Positions 31,030 to 42,619 of a stretch of DNA of 64,000 nucleotides are shown piece after piece. A program made the translations under genes and the position numbers. The notes beneath the pieces are model-generated. The model saw only the letters and a program-made list of their open reading frames with translations. It was not told where the DNA came from and searched no databases. Every line of letters begins with the position of its first letter. Within the stretch, counting starts at the first letter, position 1. This DNA comes from Pteria penguin (Eukaryota; Mollusca; Bivalvia; Pterioida; Pteriidae): assembly GCA_035048485.1 (NCBI GenBank), contig CM068587.1, positions 25,059,534 through 25,123,533 of the forward strand. Reading direction: 5' to 3'.

Positions 31030-34000
31030 CTGAAAATAAAAAAAAAATCTCATAATGACGTCCTTCAATGTTAAAGGGAGTTTTTTCTCAACTTTATGTC
31101 TGCAGTTTTATTTTTGAGAAAATCAAATTGATTGAAATTCAACATATGCACCTTAAATCTTGAATTATAGCTGCTTGCCAAGTAAAATCAATGAAAGATA
31201 TTAAAATCAAAAAATTATTGAGACTGGTTGAGTTCATGGCATAATTAATTAAACTTATATAGTGTACATTAGAACAATGAATTAAAAGAGTGAACAGAAT
31301 GGATAGACACACAGTAACTAACTACATCCTCTGGGCAACAGTATTAAATACTATAGAGAAGACAGACTTACTTATACTTAAGGAAGGGAATAATGGCTGC
31401 TTTAATTCTTCTGGAGACATAGTTTTCAGTAATTCTGCTTTCACTGGAGCTAAAAGATATAATTACAATTTAGAAATAGATTGTCAATTACTTCAATGAA
31501 TGTATTACTATGTTTACACTGTTCATGATTTACTGTCTTTATAGATATACAATATGACAGGTCATGCATAGCTATGTGGACGTAAGTTTTCAGATAAAAG
31601 TTTTATGTTAAAATGCTACTTATTAACTTTGTGTAATCCTAAGTTTATCATTAACAGGTACATATCTGCTTGTTCATTTGTACTTTTACTTACTGGTATT
31701 TGATACCTATAAATGCAATGGAATAATTGATTAGAGTACCTTGTTCAGTGTCTGAATCACTGTCTGAATTATCACTTCCACTGGAGGAATCCGAGCTACT
31801 ACTTTCACTAATGTATCCAATAGGAGAATTCTCTGTAAACATCAATACAATGTTTAATAAATAAGGTGCCAATATTATATAATGATATACACTAGTCAAT
31901 TTGGTAATGAGTTTGCTCTTCAAGTATCTTTATTTTCGATTTCCTCAGTTAAGCCCTTGAGCATCAATGAAGAGACATAAGTTGTTCAAATGCACATATG
32001 GTACTCCAAAATGTATACACAGTCTTATAATATATGTATTATTATCATACCTATATATTACCTTGCACTAGTCATGAGAAATGACCTTACTTTTACATCA
32101 TGATGTGGGTAAATGAGACCAAAATTCCTTACAAATCATAAACTTGCTTTTCTATTAAAAGATAAATCAGCATTCCAACAGATAAAGGAAAACATGTTTC
32201 TTGCATTAAAACATTCATAAACATGGTCAGCAATATTACTTACCTTTAAACTGTCATAGAAATGCAATACAGAGACTTCTTATCTAGTAGTGTTAAATTT
32301 ACTGAAGTGTTTATATGTAATCTGAATCATCCAGACATTTGTCCAAGCCTTCAATGGGACAGATACTCAAGTCTTGCAGATACCAATGTATCTCCCATAG
32401 ACTGAGGGTTAGTTTTGCCCTCAACTAAACACTGACTGCTATCAAGTCTGTGAAATAATACCCTGATGTTGTATTACACACTGCTATCAAACAATGCTCA
32501 CTTTCTTGTACCTGTACTCATTATACAAATATCAATATATATAAATATGGTAGAAACAATAGGGCACATCTTCCACTCATGGTGAGTAAGTCTATGAAGT
32601 TTCATAAAAATAGCACTAAACATACTGAACTTATGGTCTGGAAATCAACTTTTTATATTCTACTCCTATGACCTTGACCTTTGACCTTTTGACCCCATAA
32701 ACAATAGGGCACATCTTCCACTCGAGGAGTCATGGTGAGTAAGTGTATGACGTTTCATTGCAATAGCACTAAACGTATTGGACTTATGGTCTGGAAACCA
32801 ATTTTTGATACCGCACTCCTATGACCTTGGCCTTTGACGTTTTGACCCAAGAAACATTAGGGCAAATCTTCCACTCATGGTGAGTAAGTGTATGAAGTTT
32901 CATTGCAATAGCACGAAACATATTGGACTTACAGGTCTGGAAACCAATTTTTGATACCCAACTCCTATGAACTTGACCTTTGCCCTTTTGACTCCAGAAA
33001 CAATAGGGCACATCTTACACTCATGTTGAGTAAGTGTATGAAGTTTCATTGCAATAGTACTTAACGTATTGGACTTATGGTCTGGAAACCAATTTTTGAT
33101 ACCCCACTCCTATGACCTTGACCTTTGGACTCCAGAAAACAATAGGACACATCTTCCACTCATGGTGAGTAAGTGTATGAAGTTTCAATAAAATAGCACT
33201 AAATGTATTGGACTTATGGTCCGAAAACCAATTTTTGATACCCCACTCCTATGACCTTGACCTTTTGAACCACCACCACCCCAAAAAATAGGGCACATCT
33301 TCCACTCATGGTGAATAAGTGCATGAGGTTTCATTGCAATAGCACTTAACATATTGGACTTATGGTCCGGAAATCAATTGTTGATGGACACATGCCCGTC
33401 CCACATCAAATTAAGAGCCAAGTTTTGCAACTCGGCTAAAAAAATCACATTTAATTTTGTGAACAAAGGATAGACCATATATTACCGAAGTGATGCATCC
33501 TATAAAGATTTCTCCTTTAAAAGAAATTATCACCTTTGATAAGCATATCCTGTGTTGGTAACCTTGATGTTTCCTGTGCTGGTGTCATGGTAGGTGTGAC
33601 AGTTGGAGGGATAGGTGACTCAAGATGACGATGTGGACTTTGTTTACATGGAGACTGTTTCTGTTTGTTGACATCAACAGGAGTTAAGGGCCTTGAGTTT
33701 GAGGCTTGTGTTATTTTACTGCTACCTTCTATCCTGTAATTGATTCATGTGTATTAGGATCAAAAAGGTGTTTTTATCTTACTTTCATAATGATTATACA
33801 ATGAATCATCTAATTCAATGAAGAAGAAATAACATAGATGTTCCACAAGTGATTCTTTTATAACGGTAAAATATATTTTTCTTTTTTAACTGCATATGCA
33901 AATACCTTGTCTTTTTGAGTGTCAGTGTGTTTGATAATCTCTCCAGTGTAAATGTTCCAGTCTTATGATCTATAATCAAAACACATTCTTTAGTGATGGG

Positions 34001-37000
34001 TCGCTTGTTTCCTTTGTACACAGTGTGAGAAGTCCCTGCACCCTAGAGACAAAAAAACACAAACAAAATTTTTTAAAGAAATTCCTCATTTTTAACATAT
34101 AAGAGTGGTTATGAATATACTTGCAGCAAATATAACATACACTTGAAAATATCTATCTTGTATTATTAACAGTCTTCTATTTAAAAATTATTATTGGCTA
34201 TGTTGGCTTGATTAGCTAATTATAATAAAAAGTGCCATGGTTTGTTAGATTGGAAGTTGTCTACATGTAAATACCAATTCAATTTTTTTACCTATGTCTT
34301 TGTTTTAATTAAGTATGCCATTCTGTAAACTGAAGAGAACCCCCTCTATGATTTTTATCATAAACTATCCTACAAAAATATACAGCACAGACCAGGTGTT
34401 TTGTAGAAATTGCACAAAACTCAGTGGGAAAAACACCCACAATCACAGTCAGAATCCAAGTGTAAATTACTTTTTTCACCTTTGTAAAATACACTTTGTA
34501 TTGTGTAATTCTTGAAATTGTACCTGGATATGGCCCACTGCAGCAGGTGGCAAAATTACAAAACACCTCGACTGTACTGTAAAGTATAATCACTATCACA
34601 AATGAAACTGACTGCACATACTTCATAAGAATTCATTTCAATTTCAATTGGTTTTTAAAACAGACCTCAACATGTGGAAGTCGTACTGTTACTTGATTTC
34701 CCTCTCCTACTTCAACAGTTCCTTCTTGGGAAGTATCAACTGATGCTGGCTTAAAATCATCTGAAAGAGCAGAGAAAAATCCTTGTATTACAGTAACCGT
34801 TTGTAATAGCTATTCTTCTTGTGATATCTTTGTTAATTATAACAAATTCAAAGTGAAGCCAGTGCTATGAGACTATCATGCTTTGTAACTTAGGTGTAAA
34901 CATAAAACTTTTCATAATGCAATAAGCATACAATAATACACTGATTTTTAAATGAATACTATTGTTCTTTCCAGAGTGTGCTCAAAGGACTACCAGTACT
35001 AGTAAAACTTGATTGGGCCAGAGGGAAATGGATCCACACTAACCAGAATTGTATAGTGAAAATTTCAATGTAGTTTCAATTACAAATCTCAAAATCATCA
35101 AAATATGATAGACTATCGTAGTATAAATCTAAATTCATATTTAGGATTGATTTCCTGGTTTGTTAATGGTTTGTTAATGTATATTGTTTTTAAGTACATG
35201 TACTTGGTCAAACTTTCTGGCCAGTTGTATATTCTGTTCTGCTTATATAACAAACGGCGGAAAGTTTTTGGTTGCAATGCCGTCATTCGCCATGCTGAAT
35301 ACAAAATATCACAACTACGATAACGTCAACATTCACACACACATTAATTGTGATTATTTACTGTTTTAACTTCATATACATGTAATACACCAATTCATTT
35401 TCCATTAATGAAATAGCATTCTGCACTAAATTTTATTGTTATGACATCATAGTATATCAAACAAAGTGCACATTTGATTATGACATCACAGACATACAAT
35501 GTAACAAATGAAATTTCACTATAAAATATATCACTTCTTTGCTGAAAAAGTGGATCAGTGTATTGTGATGTACATTGTCCAGATAAAAGTTGCTCATATT
35601 GAGAAAAATGGATTTGGTACATGTAGGTAACTAAATGCAAACTATGATGGATTTTGGTAGTTACATAGTCTTAACAGGATCACATCAAAATGCCACAAAG
35701 TCAATGGAAGGGCACAATATTGTACATAAAGCTAACTCATATACTTGTACTGCAAGTGGATTTCTATTGCTTGCCTTTTGAAAAGTACCAATATCTGAGC
35801 TAGATCTTGATGAGACATTGGTCAAGGGGTTCAACTATAAGATATAAAAATCATCCAAATTTTTATTTCAAAGTTTAATCAAAAAGATATTACTTATTCA
35901 AAGCTGAATAACTTTAAACAGCTTGGGCAAATCCCTCTCCTTTGTAAGAGAGATCTAAATTCAGAACTCTACTTTTTCAGGGGAGCTTACATGCACATCT
36001 TCAGGAATGGCACATATTTACTTGAATGGTGGCATGATCACTGGAAGGGAACCTATATTTTTACGTTTTAGTTTAGTTTACAATAAAACTAATGTATATA
36101 ATCATTTAGAGTCATTTTATATTCATGCTGATGTAAAAAAAAAATACAAGAAATTCAGTCTGAATTTTCTTTGACAATCGACTTTTTCATAGACCTTCAA
36201 GAAGATTTGAAGTCATTGGAACATTGGGCAAAACTGTGGGGGGTGAAATTTAAATTATTTTTAATGCAACCAAGTGTTACTTAAAGGGGAAGGTGTAAGC
36301 CCAGCCTCTTACTTGGACAGCTGGTGGAGAGTAATAATTTGAAGCTGTCAATCACGTATCGATTCAACACACTGACCACAAGAGCAGATGACCCGGGTAC
36401 TTGTGGTCAACCATGCGACATAAAATTTATATCAACTGCCTCATTCAATATGAACACAAATAACAATCTTCAAGATTTGTGAATCCATGGTCTAGATGTT
36501 TTTATAATTTCTGGTTAATTATTTTCTCTGAAAAAGTTAATGCGTTGTTTTTATAAGGAAAGGAAATTGATAATAGGTAATTAACATAATGAAGAGAACA
36601 AAGTAAAATTTGCAATTAGAAATTAATTATGAAAAGGGATTTTAATATATCTGAATCTCTTCCACATTTCATCATTCTGTTTCTAAAACCCAACAATGAA
36701 CACCTTAACTTTGAATTTATCACCTGGTAAGCTTTAAGCGTTAATGGCTTTTTTCGCACACAATGAGTGGACTGGACAAATACCCCACCAGCACTTTGAC
36801 AGAGGACCTTGTGGACACTGAATCACCTGGCATTCAGCCTCTCATTCCACAACTTGTAGGGGAACACAAATGCCCAGATTGCTTTTCGTCACCCTGCATG
36901 GTAGATGATCGCAACCGGCAGATGTGGTGCCCAGAATCAAACGTCCCTCCTTACCATCGTAATTATGGAAAGAGAAAGGTCCTACATGTGTACAAGAAGT

Positions 37001-38406
37001 TCTAGACAATCGTGTTGTGTGCGATGATTCTCAATATTTAGATATAGAGACTCGGGAAGTCAGTCTGGACAGAAGGCGAAACAGATTTATATGGCAGTCC
37101 TATGGATATTGGGAGGAAATTATGTCCAACAGTGTAATTCGTAAAGTACGGGAGAAATATTAATTAATGTCCTCAAACTCTTTCAGTTTCAAAATAAAAC
37201 TTTCTGAATAGAGATAAAAACAAACAAATACATCAAACACCCCACCCCCTAAAAAGTAATAAAACCAATAAAAATAAAAAAAATAAAACGCTACTAGAAT
37301 CTCCATAATAGGGACTAAAGAATGTACATTGTTTACACCAAACTATAGCATGGTCATGCCTCCCGATTACCATGCGCTGCCAGGCATACCCAATAACCCG
37401 ATTACCAAGCGCCTTTAGGCAATACCTCGAGCTGGAGACAAGCAGTGATTTCTGCGAGCAGTTAAACCACGCCCCCAGCATAATCATGTGACTTCAACCG
37501 TATGGTCAAAAAGTTTCCCCTTTAATGAGTATTTATAGGAGTAAGACATCATCTATTTACCTATACTCCCTTAACAACCATATATTACAACAGGTACAGG
37601 ACAACCCGTATCTCGGAGCCCAAATCAGTAAATGAGTAATAATCTGAAATGGATGACTGATATCAACAAGATTGGCAACCAAGCAAATAGTATTCTTAGA
37701 TTCATACGCCGTAACTTAAAACACAGTGACCAAAACTTAAAGGAACCCGCATACGTCTCACTTGTAAGATCAGTATTAGACTATGCAAGTACTGTTTGGG
37801 ACCCATTTATGATGAAGGACACAGATAAGATAGAGGGCATACAAAGAAGAGCAGCACATTTCATTATGAATGACTACAGCCGCAGGAGCAGTGTCACTGA
37901 GAATGATGAGGAAACTAAATTGGAAGCCGTTAGCAGAGAGAAGAACACAGCATCTAAATTTCCTCTTCAAGATCACAAATGACTTAGTGGCCATCCCTGC
38001 CAATTCTCTGCATATACAGAAAAACCTAAGGAACGAACAACCGATATCTATAAAAACTCGTTTGTGCCAAAAACAATACTAGACTGGAACACACTTCCGG
38101 AGTCGGTCATCAACGCCAAAAAACCAGAGGAGTTTAAGTCTGCACTGCAGGACACTTACCAGTACAATTAATAAGCCTTATTGCACACACTAAATTCCTC
38201 AATAAATTTTACTCACTAAGTGAGTTCTTTCTAAGTACAGCACAGATGCATATACACTCAGCAGGTACAGAAACCACACAAACATCAAAAATAATTCTTT
38301 ACTCACAGCGAAACGAATGAAAAGCAACGTTTGATCTTGGGTCAAAACTAGGTCCTAACTTCAATTCATGGACATCCTCGTCTATTTGTAAGATTCTATC
38401 GCTCAT
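30992..38406 (-). CDS. EAF: ELL-associated factor (EAF1/EAF2 family), complete, 7 coding exons
   Basis: EAF proteins bind ELL-type RNA polymerase II elongation factors in the nucleus and support transcription elongation. Coding exons are 38406-38307, 34760-34666, 34042-33906, 33733-33534, 31832-31740, 31449-31372 and 31029-30992. Together they give 741 nt, or 246 aa plus TAA; human EAF1 has 268 and EAF2 260. The conserved N-terminal EAF domain (residues 1-110) contains ELKLGPSFDPR, YDFKPASVDTSQEG, YKGNKRPITKECVLIIDH and LERLSNTLTLKKTR. A Ser/Thr/Pro/Gln-rich middle (111-177) follows. Then comes an acidic serine tract, SESSSSDSSSGSDNSDSDSD (about 187-206), and a terminal LDLSSDDSD, both typical of EAF transactivation regions. 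The start was chosen as the only in-frame ATG before the domain. Whether it is EAF1 or EAF2 cannot be told; invertebrates usually have one. Confidence 0.94.
31372..31449 (-). CDS. EAF: EAF exon 6
   Basis: Encodes APVKAELLKTMSPEELKQP to PSLSI. The acceptor is TTTTAG and the donor GTAAGT after ATAA. An alternative GTATAA lies just upstream, but it is a weaker donor and would leave the terminal exon out of phase. Confidence 0.82.
31740..31832 (-). CDS. EAF: EAF exon 5 (acidic serine tract)
   Basis: Encodes ENSPIGYISESSSSDSSSG to SDSDTEQ. The acceptor is TTTACAG and the donor GTACTC. Confidence 0.92.
32545..33440. repeat. ~147-bp tandem sub-repeats, 6 copies, in EAF intron 4
   Basis: The marker 'catcttccactcatggtgag' with 'gacttatggtctggaaacca' recurs about every 130-150 bp. 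The right edge reads 'cccgtcccacatcaaattaa' then 'ttttgcaactcggctaa'. It is probably the core of an interspersed element. Confidence 0.88.
33534..33733 (-). CDS. EAF: EAF exon 4
   Basis: Encodes a low-conservation Ser/Pro/Thr/Gln-rich region, from IEGSSKITQASNSRPLTP to QDMLIK. The acceptor is ATTACAG and the donor GTGATA. The splice phase is consistent on both sides. Confidence 0.88.
33906..34042 (-). CDS. EAF: EAF exon 3
   Basis: Encodes GAGTSHTVYKGNKRPITKE to TLTLKKTR, the most conserved part of the family. The acceptor is TCTCTAG and the donor GTATTT. Confidence 0.95.
34666..34760 (-). CDS. EAF: EAF exon 2
   Basis: Encodes YDFKPASVDTSQEG to VTVRLPHVE. The acceptor is CTTTCAG and the donor GTCTGT. 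Confidence 0.93.
36285..37521 (+). mobile_element. TTAA-flanked element carrying a P2X7-C-terminus-like frame
   Basis: TTAA occurs at 36281-36284 and 37522-37525. The inner ends are AGGGGAAG and, on the other strand, AGGGGAAA. TTAA targets are characteristic of piggyBac-type transposition, but the inverted repeat seen is only 7-8 bp, so the class is tentative. It lies in EAF intron 1, opposite to EAF transcription. Confidence 0.55.
36763..37163 (+). pseudogene. P2X purinoceptor 7-like C-terminal domain, frameshifted
   Basis: The first segment (36763 to about 36985) reads MSGLDKYPTST, then GEHKCPDCFSSPC, then NRQMWCPESN. The second is in another frame (about 36990-37163) and reads VQEVLDNRVVCDD, then RRRNRFIWQSYGYWEEIMSN and SVIRKVREKY before TAA. 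The cysteine cluster followed by an aromatic R-x-x-x-W segment and a terminal V-I-R-K-x-R motif resembles the cytoplasmic ballast region of P2X7 receptors. That domain is known as solitary proteins in many invertebrate genomes. One frameshift near 36985 breaks it. There is no receptor channel part. Function is unknown. Confidence 0.6.
37590..38171 (+). pseudogene. Decayed LINE (non-LTR) reverse transcriptase 3' end
   Basis: The conserved C-terminal block of CR1/jockey-type reverse transcriptases is readable: YLGAQIS, then NNLKWMTDINKIGNQANSIL, RFIRRNLKHSD, AYVSLVRSVLDYASTVWDP, IEGIQRRAAHFIMNDYS. After a frame change come MMRKLNWKPLAERR and FKITNDLVAIP. Back in the first frame are SFVPKTILDWNTLPESVINA and the stop at 38169-38171. 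There are at least three frame breaks. It is a 5'-truncated copy in EAF intron 1, antisense to EAF. Confidence 0.88.
38307..38406 (-). CDS. EAF: EAF exon 1
   Basis: Encodes residues 1-33, MSDRILQIDEDVHELKLGPS to FHSFR. The final T joins AT of exon 2 to make Y34. The donor is GTGAGT. Confidence 0.92.
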
Positions 38407-38589
38407 AATGTAGTATAGTCAACAATAATCGATGACATATGCTCTTTCATCAACACCAAGAAAATCACCGGAAGTTAAAATGGAAATCCTATAACTCGTA
38501 TATAAACAGACGGACAAAATTATCCGAAATTTTTTTTGGGAGAAAAAAAAACTAATATGAGGAAGTGATGATGGCATTACGCGTTAGCA

Positions 38590-38660
38590 TAGGCGGATCT
38601 GGAAATTTTTGAAAAGGTTAGGGGGGGGGGTTTACAGCCTCCCATGAATAACCCTTGCAA
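38590..38660. mobile_element. Fragment of a GGCGGATC-ended element
   Basis: Contains 'ataggcggatctggaaattt' followed by a poly-G run, resembling the ends of the larger element at 38755-39890. Confidence 0.45.
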
Positions 38661-38754
38661 CCACCCTCAACATTCGCGAATTGTTAACTATTATAAGCGT
38701 CTCTATCTCTTTCTAACTTCGTGATGCCGTTCTAGTCATGAATGAATTTTACTA

Positions 38755-39890
38755 CAGGGGCGGATCCAGAACTTCATGTGCCCGGGGGGGGGGGGGGCAC
38801 ATCACAATTGAGGCCCGAAGGGCCGAATGGGGAGAGTATGGGAGGGGTCCGCCCCTCCCATAGGTGGGGGTTCGAGAAAAGTTTGCAAAAATACGGCAAA
38901 ATGGTGCAATCTGGCGTTCTTCTTTGCATTTTTCATCAACATTTTCTTGACTTCAAATATTCCGCAAAAACTCTGAAATCGGAAGAAAACTGTCGTAATA
39001 TTTTCGATCAAAATTATCATGTTCACCCCTCCCTCCCTCCCATAGGTGGGGATGGGGTTTCCCTGAGAAGATTTGACAAAAATCTTGCAAAATCGTGTGT
39101 GCCATATGAGGCCTCTTTTGTTCTAATTCACGGAAATTTTATCAGGCATGGATCCAAATTTTCAGTTGGAGGAGGCGTAAAACTCGGCACAGGGTCTAGG
39201 GACTGCCTATAGGTCCCCGGTGGATGTAGGTACGTAGATCCTTGGTAGGTGGAACAAGGTGCAAAGTCCCCCTCCACGGAAGCTTCTGTATTTGAGACTT
39301 TGGGAGATACAAAATACGTTGTGAAAATAAACTATTCTAGAAATGGCTATAAGGGAAATCCATCTTGTACATCGCGTAGCTTCAGTACAAGCGTTTCAAA
39401 AATTGAAACTGAAGCTACACGATGTACAAGACGTATTTGAGTAAAATTGAATGGATAAGTAAAATCTATCTTGTAACGTTACAGTGCGTAGCTTTAAACA
39501 TTTGTAACATTTGGTACACGATGTACAAGTAGCCATACGATTTTACTCGCCTGAGGCCAAGTGACCGAACATTTGTGCGCTGGATATTAATTTGGATTGC
39601 ACATATATTTCGCTCCCCTCTGGAAGATATTATTGATCATAAATGGGGATCAGGGGAGATTTATCATGAAATTGATCGTGAGTGAGGCGAGTCAACGATT
39701 TTTTTTTCAACTGCAAATTTAAAGAAATATGAGAGAATAACTGGCGAGCGAAGAGAGCCAGCGAAATTTTGGGAATTTTAGACAGAAATGCAGTAAAATA
39801 GGTCCTAAAACAGACTATGATGCCCCCTTCGGCGGGCATTGCCGGGGGGGGGGGCATGTGCCCCCCCCTCCCGGCTGGATCCGCGCCTGG
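38755..39890. mobile_element. Non-autonomous element with GGCGGATCCAG ends
   Basis: The left end CAGGGGCGGATCCAG and the right end, on the other strand CAGGCGCGGATCCAG, are inverted. Just inside each are G-runs next to 'catgtgcc' or 'gcatgtgccc'. It is about 1.14 kb. ORFs inside look accidental. No target duplication was confirmed. Confidence 0.7.
39362..39540. repeat. Hairpin and partial repeat around 'cttgtacatcgcgtagctt'
   Basis: 'tcttgtacatcgcgtagctt' (39362) pairs with its imperfect complement ending near 39426. The motif then recurs in diverged form at 39468-39530 ('gtgcgtagctttaaac' and 'acacgatgtacaag'). It lies inside the element at 38755-39890. Confidence 0.75.
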
Positions 39891-40221
39891 ACTAGATCTG
39901 TTGAGTGTTGTAAGATTGAATAATACCATAAACAACCTTATTTGGCAAGCTACAAAGAGAAAATTTTTAATATGTGCTGTCGGTGTTTTATGGAAAGCCC
40001 ATTACTGTATATACATGTATAGTTTCCTTTTCAGATTTTCAGACGTTTGTGTCCACATTAGTAGATATCTATATGTCGCATATATCTAAATTATTATTTT
40101 TAAAAATCATCATCATCAGGGGACAACCATTTGATTTGGGGGGGGGGGAGGCTGGTACTTTTTGGAAATAAATATTCTGACCTTGAATATGCTGGAAATT
40201 AACAATCTGGCTTTGACTGAA

Positions 40222-40504
40222 ATGACTGATTGATTGATTGATTGATTTTTGCTTTACGTCACACCACGAATATTTCACGTATATGGAGACGGCATCTGCC
40301 TGATGCGGGGCATACAAATTTTGACCTTTGCAACGGACCCACCCGAAGCAGTGAGGGATCTTTAACGTGCCATGCATACCACGACACGGGTCCTCGGTTT
40401 TTACTGTCTCATCCGAAAGACATGACACCGGCATGACCAGAGCGGGACTCGAACCCCGGCCTCCCGATCAGGAGTCCGACGCGATACCACTAGGCCACAC
40501 CGGC
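40222..40504 (-). mobile_element. Full-length tRNA-headed SINE
   Basis: Read on the minus strand, the head has a box A-like TGGCCTAGTGG and a box B GGTTCGAGTCC. It is followed by a body with 'gtctttcggatgagacagta', 'cactgcttcgggtgggtccg' and 'catcaggcagatgccgtctc', and an (AATC)n tail at 40222-40246. It is the reference copy for the other SINE calls here. Confidence 0.9.
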
Positions 40505-40582
40505 TTATTGACTGAAATGAAAATAATTATCTTGGCTGCTAGCCGAGGACTTATAAACAAGATTTTTGAGTCCTCGTGCTAT

Positions 40583-41096
40583 CATATGCCAGACACACCA
40601 ATATTTTAACATTAAAACGAATGGCCAAAAACGGTCTTAACTGATTTTTGTCTCATCTCTCACCTGAGCACATACCGGGTATATGCAAAGTCAATATTTA
40701 AATTAAATCATATGCATTTCAAAATTTATGGTGGCAAAAGACAAAGAAAACATTGCACAATGATATTGAACAATGTTTGTAGATGGTCATGGTTCAAAGT
40801 AAGTCGTAAGTCAAAAATGACTAGAATATTATTATTCAGACAGGAAGCCAAAACAGCAACACTTCCTTACACATCCCTCTATAGTGATAAATCATTTGAC
40901 GAATGTCCTGTTGCACTGATTTGAATGAATCTTAAACGGAATAAAATACTGTCAACAAATATGGCCACCACAAATTTTGAAATGCACACGATTTAAGTTA
41001 AACATCAACTTAGCATATGTGCTCAGGTGAGAGATGAGACAAATTCAATTAAGACCCCTTTAGGCCACTCGTTTTAATTGGTGTGTCTGGCGTATG
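40583..41096. mobile_element. Foldback element with ~150-bp inverted arms
   Basis: The left arm includes 'gccagacacaccaat', 'gtctcatctctcacctgagc' and 'gcatttcaaaatttatggtg'. The right arm is the reverse complement with scattered differences. The loop is about 210 bp. No gene was recognised in it. Confidence 0.88.
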
Positions 41097-41225
41097 AATG
41101 AGGGGGTGTCAACACAAGGGAAACGGATTGGAAATTACGGCAAGGGGACGCGAATGACACTATTCCGAACAAGAATCTGAATAGAAAATCTCTCAGAAAG
41201 TAGATGGTAGAGCCCTTTCCCTTGT

Positions 41226-41318
41226 CTACTACAATCTCAAAAGCAGAGTTGTCATTCCTCTACAATCCACACGAAGTGCAAGGACCGTAACTCTGCTTTG
41301 GAGATTGTTGTCTACTCC
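41226..41318. repeat. Short imperfect inverted repeat
   Basis: 'tactacaatctcaaaagcag' against 'ctgctttggagattgttgtc', with a loop of about 40 bp. Confidence 0.7.
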
Positions 41319-42394
41319 TCAAAATGGACATGCAAATAAATTTTTGAAAGCAACAATTTTATTAAGTTTTGTTGAACATATTGAATAGCACGATTTGTCC
41401 AATGCTATAAATTCCGCTGAAATATGATTTATACATATTTAGTAGTTAAACTACTACACATTATAGTACATGTACATGTATATGGAGTAATCTGGCGAAG
41501 CCAGCTCGAAGCGAGCCAGAAAAATCAACATGTTTTCTATAGAACATTCAACTTTACATTTGCGTGATCTGTTATATGTACATGCTAGTAGCCAGAATAG
41601 TTATTTTCATTTCAGTCAAAGCCAGATTTTTTATCTCCAACATTTTCAGGGTCAGAATATTTATTTCCAAAATGTACCTGCCTCCCCCCTCCCAGAATTA
41701 AATGGTCGTTCCCTTAAGACCAGTTACACAACAATATCATATCAAAAGACTGAGTTTGTAGATTTTAATAAGAGAAAAAAAATCCCGATATAACCTTCAA
41801 TATGTCAATAGACTAAATACATAGCTAAGGTCATATCACAAATTCGTGAAAAGCTTGATTATAGTTAATTCATTTAGTAAGAAACTATAAATCTTAAAAT
41901 GCAATGATAGTAAATCTTTATTTACCGTGGACCTTGACATTTAAGTTGTGACACTGCCTACAGGACAGTTATATGTAACATCGTCAAAATGCATCAACGA
42001 TATGAGCTCGGACAGACGGACCGAAAGCGACTACATGTATATGCTACCCCCCGAGATTTTATTTAAATTTTGCATGTTTGAAGATATATACATGTAGACT
42101 TAGTTGCTCATGCAATTTGTGGGAAATGAAATGAATCAGAGATTATTTGGCAATTGACTTGAGTCCACTCCTAATCCAGGCTACCTGCACAAAGTCCCCA
42201 ATGATATTACATTTATTACATTTGTTAAATACAGTAGAACTACTACCATCTAGTTGCTATTTTGATTCCAAATAATATAAAATAACAGGTAGATTGCCCA
42301 ACATCGTTGTATATAATAACACGCAGTTAAACTCTGTAGATGTAAAACTGGACATGCTGAAAGACACCTGGAATTACACTCACACGAATAGTGT

Positions 42395-42615
42395 GCAAGA
42401 TTTTCTTGAATCATGTGGGCTTGACGTGGTTCGAGACCATGACCTCATACTAAGATGAGTCATTAGTGTTCGGTCTATAACACGGTCATTGTTCATACCC
42501 GGTTCGATTCCCATACTGCCCGACTATGTATACGAGGTCGATTACCTTCAGGTTTTATGTTGCCGAATGAATGAGAGATCGCTGCACAGGGATGCAAAAG
42601 TCAGTCAATAAAACA
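42395..42615 (+). mobile_element. Diverged tRNA-headed SINE fragment
   Basis: A box B-like 'ggttcgattccc' near 42502 is followed by 'actatgtatacgaggtcgat' and 'tcaggttttatgttgcc'. This matches the SINE type at 48568-48750 more than that at 40222. Confidence 0.55.
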
Positions 42616-42619
42616 ATTC

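Noticed and set aside
38742..39212. 156-aa ORF inside the GGCGGATCCAG element
   Set aside because: It spans the element's terminus and G-run and has no recognisable domain.
40069..40434. 121-aa minus-strand ORF
   Set aside because: Mostly SINE sequence; no protein family recognised.
40430..40504. tRNA gene candidate on the minus strand
   Set aside because: Boxes A and B are present, but it is joined to a SINE body and (AATC)n tail, so it is a SINE head, not a functional tRNA.
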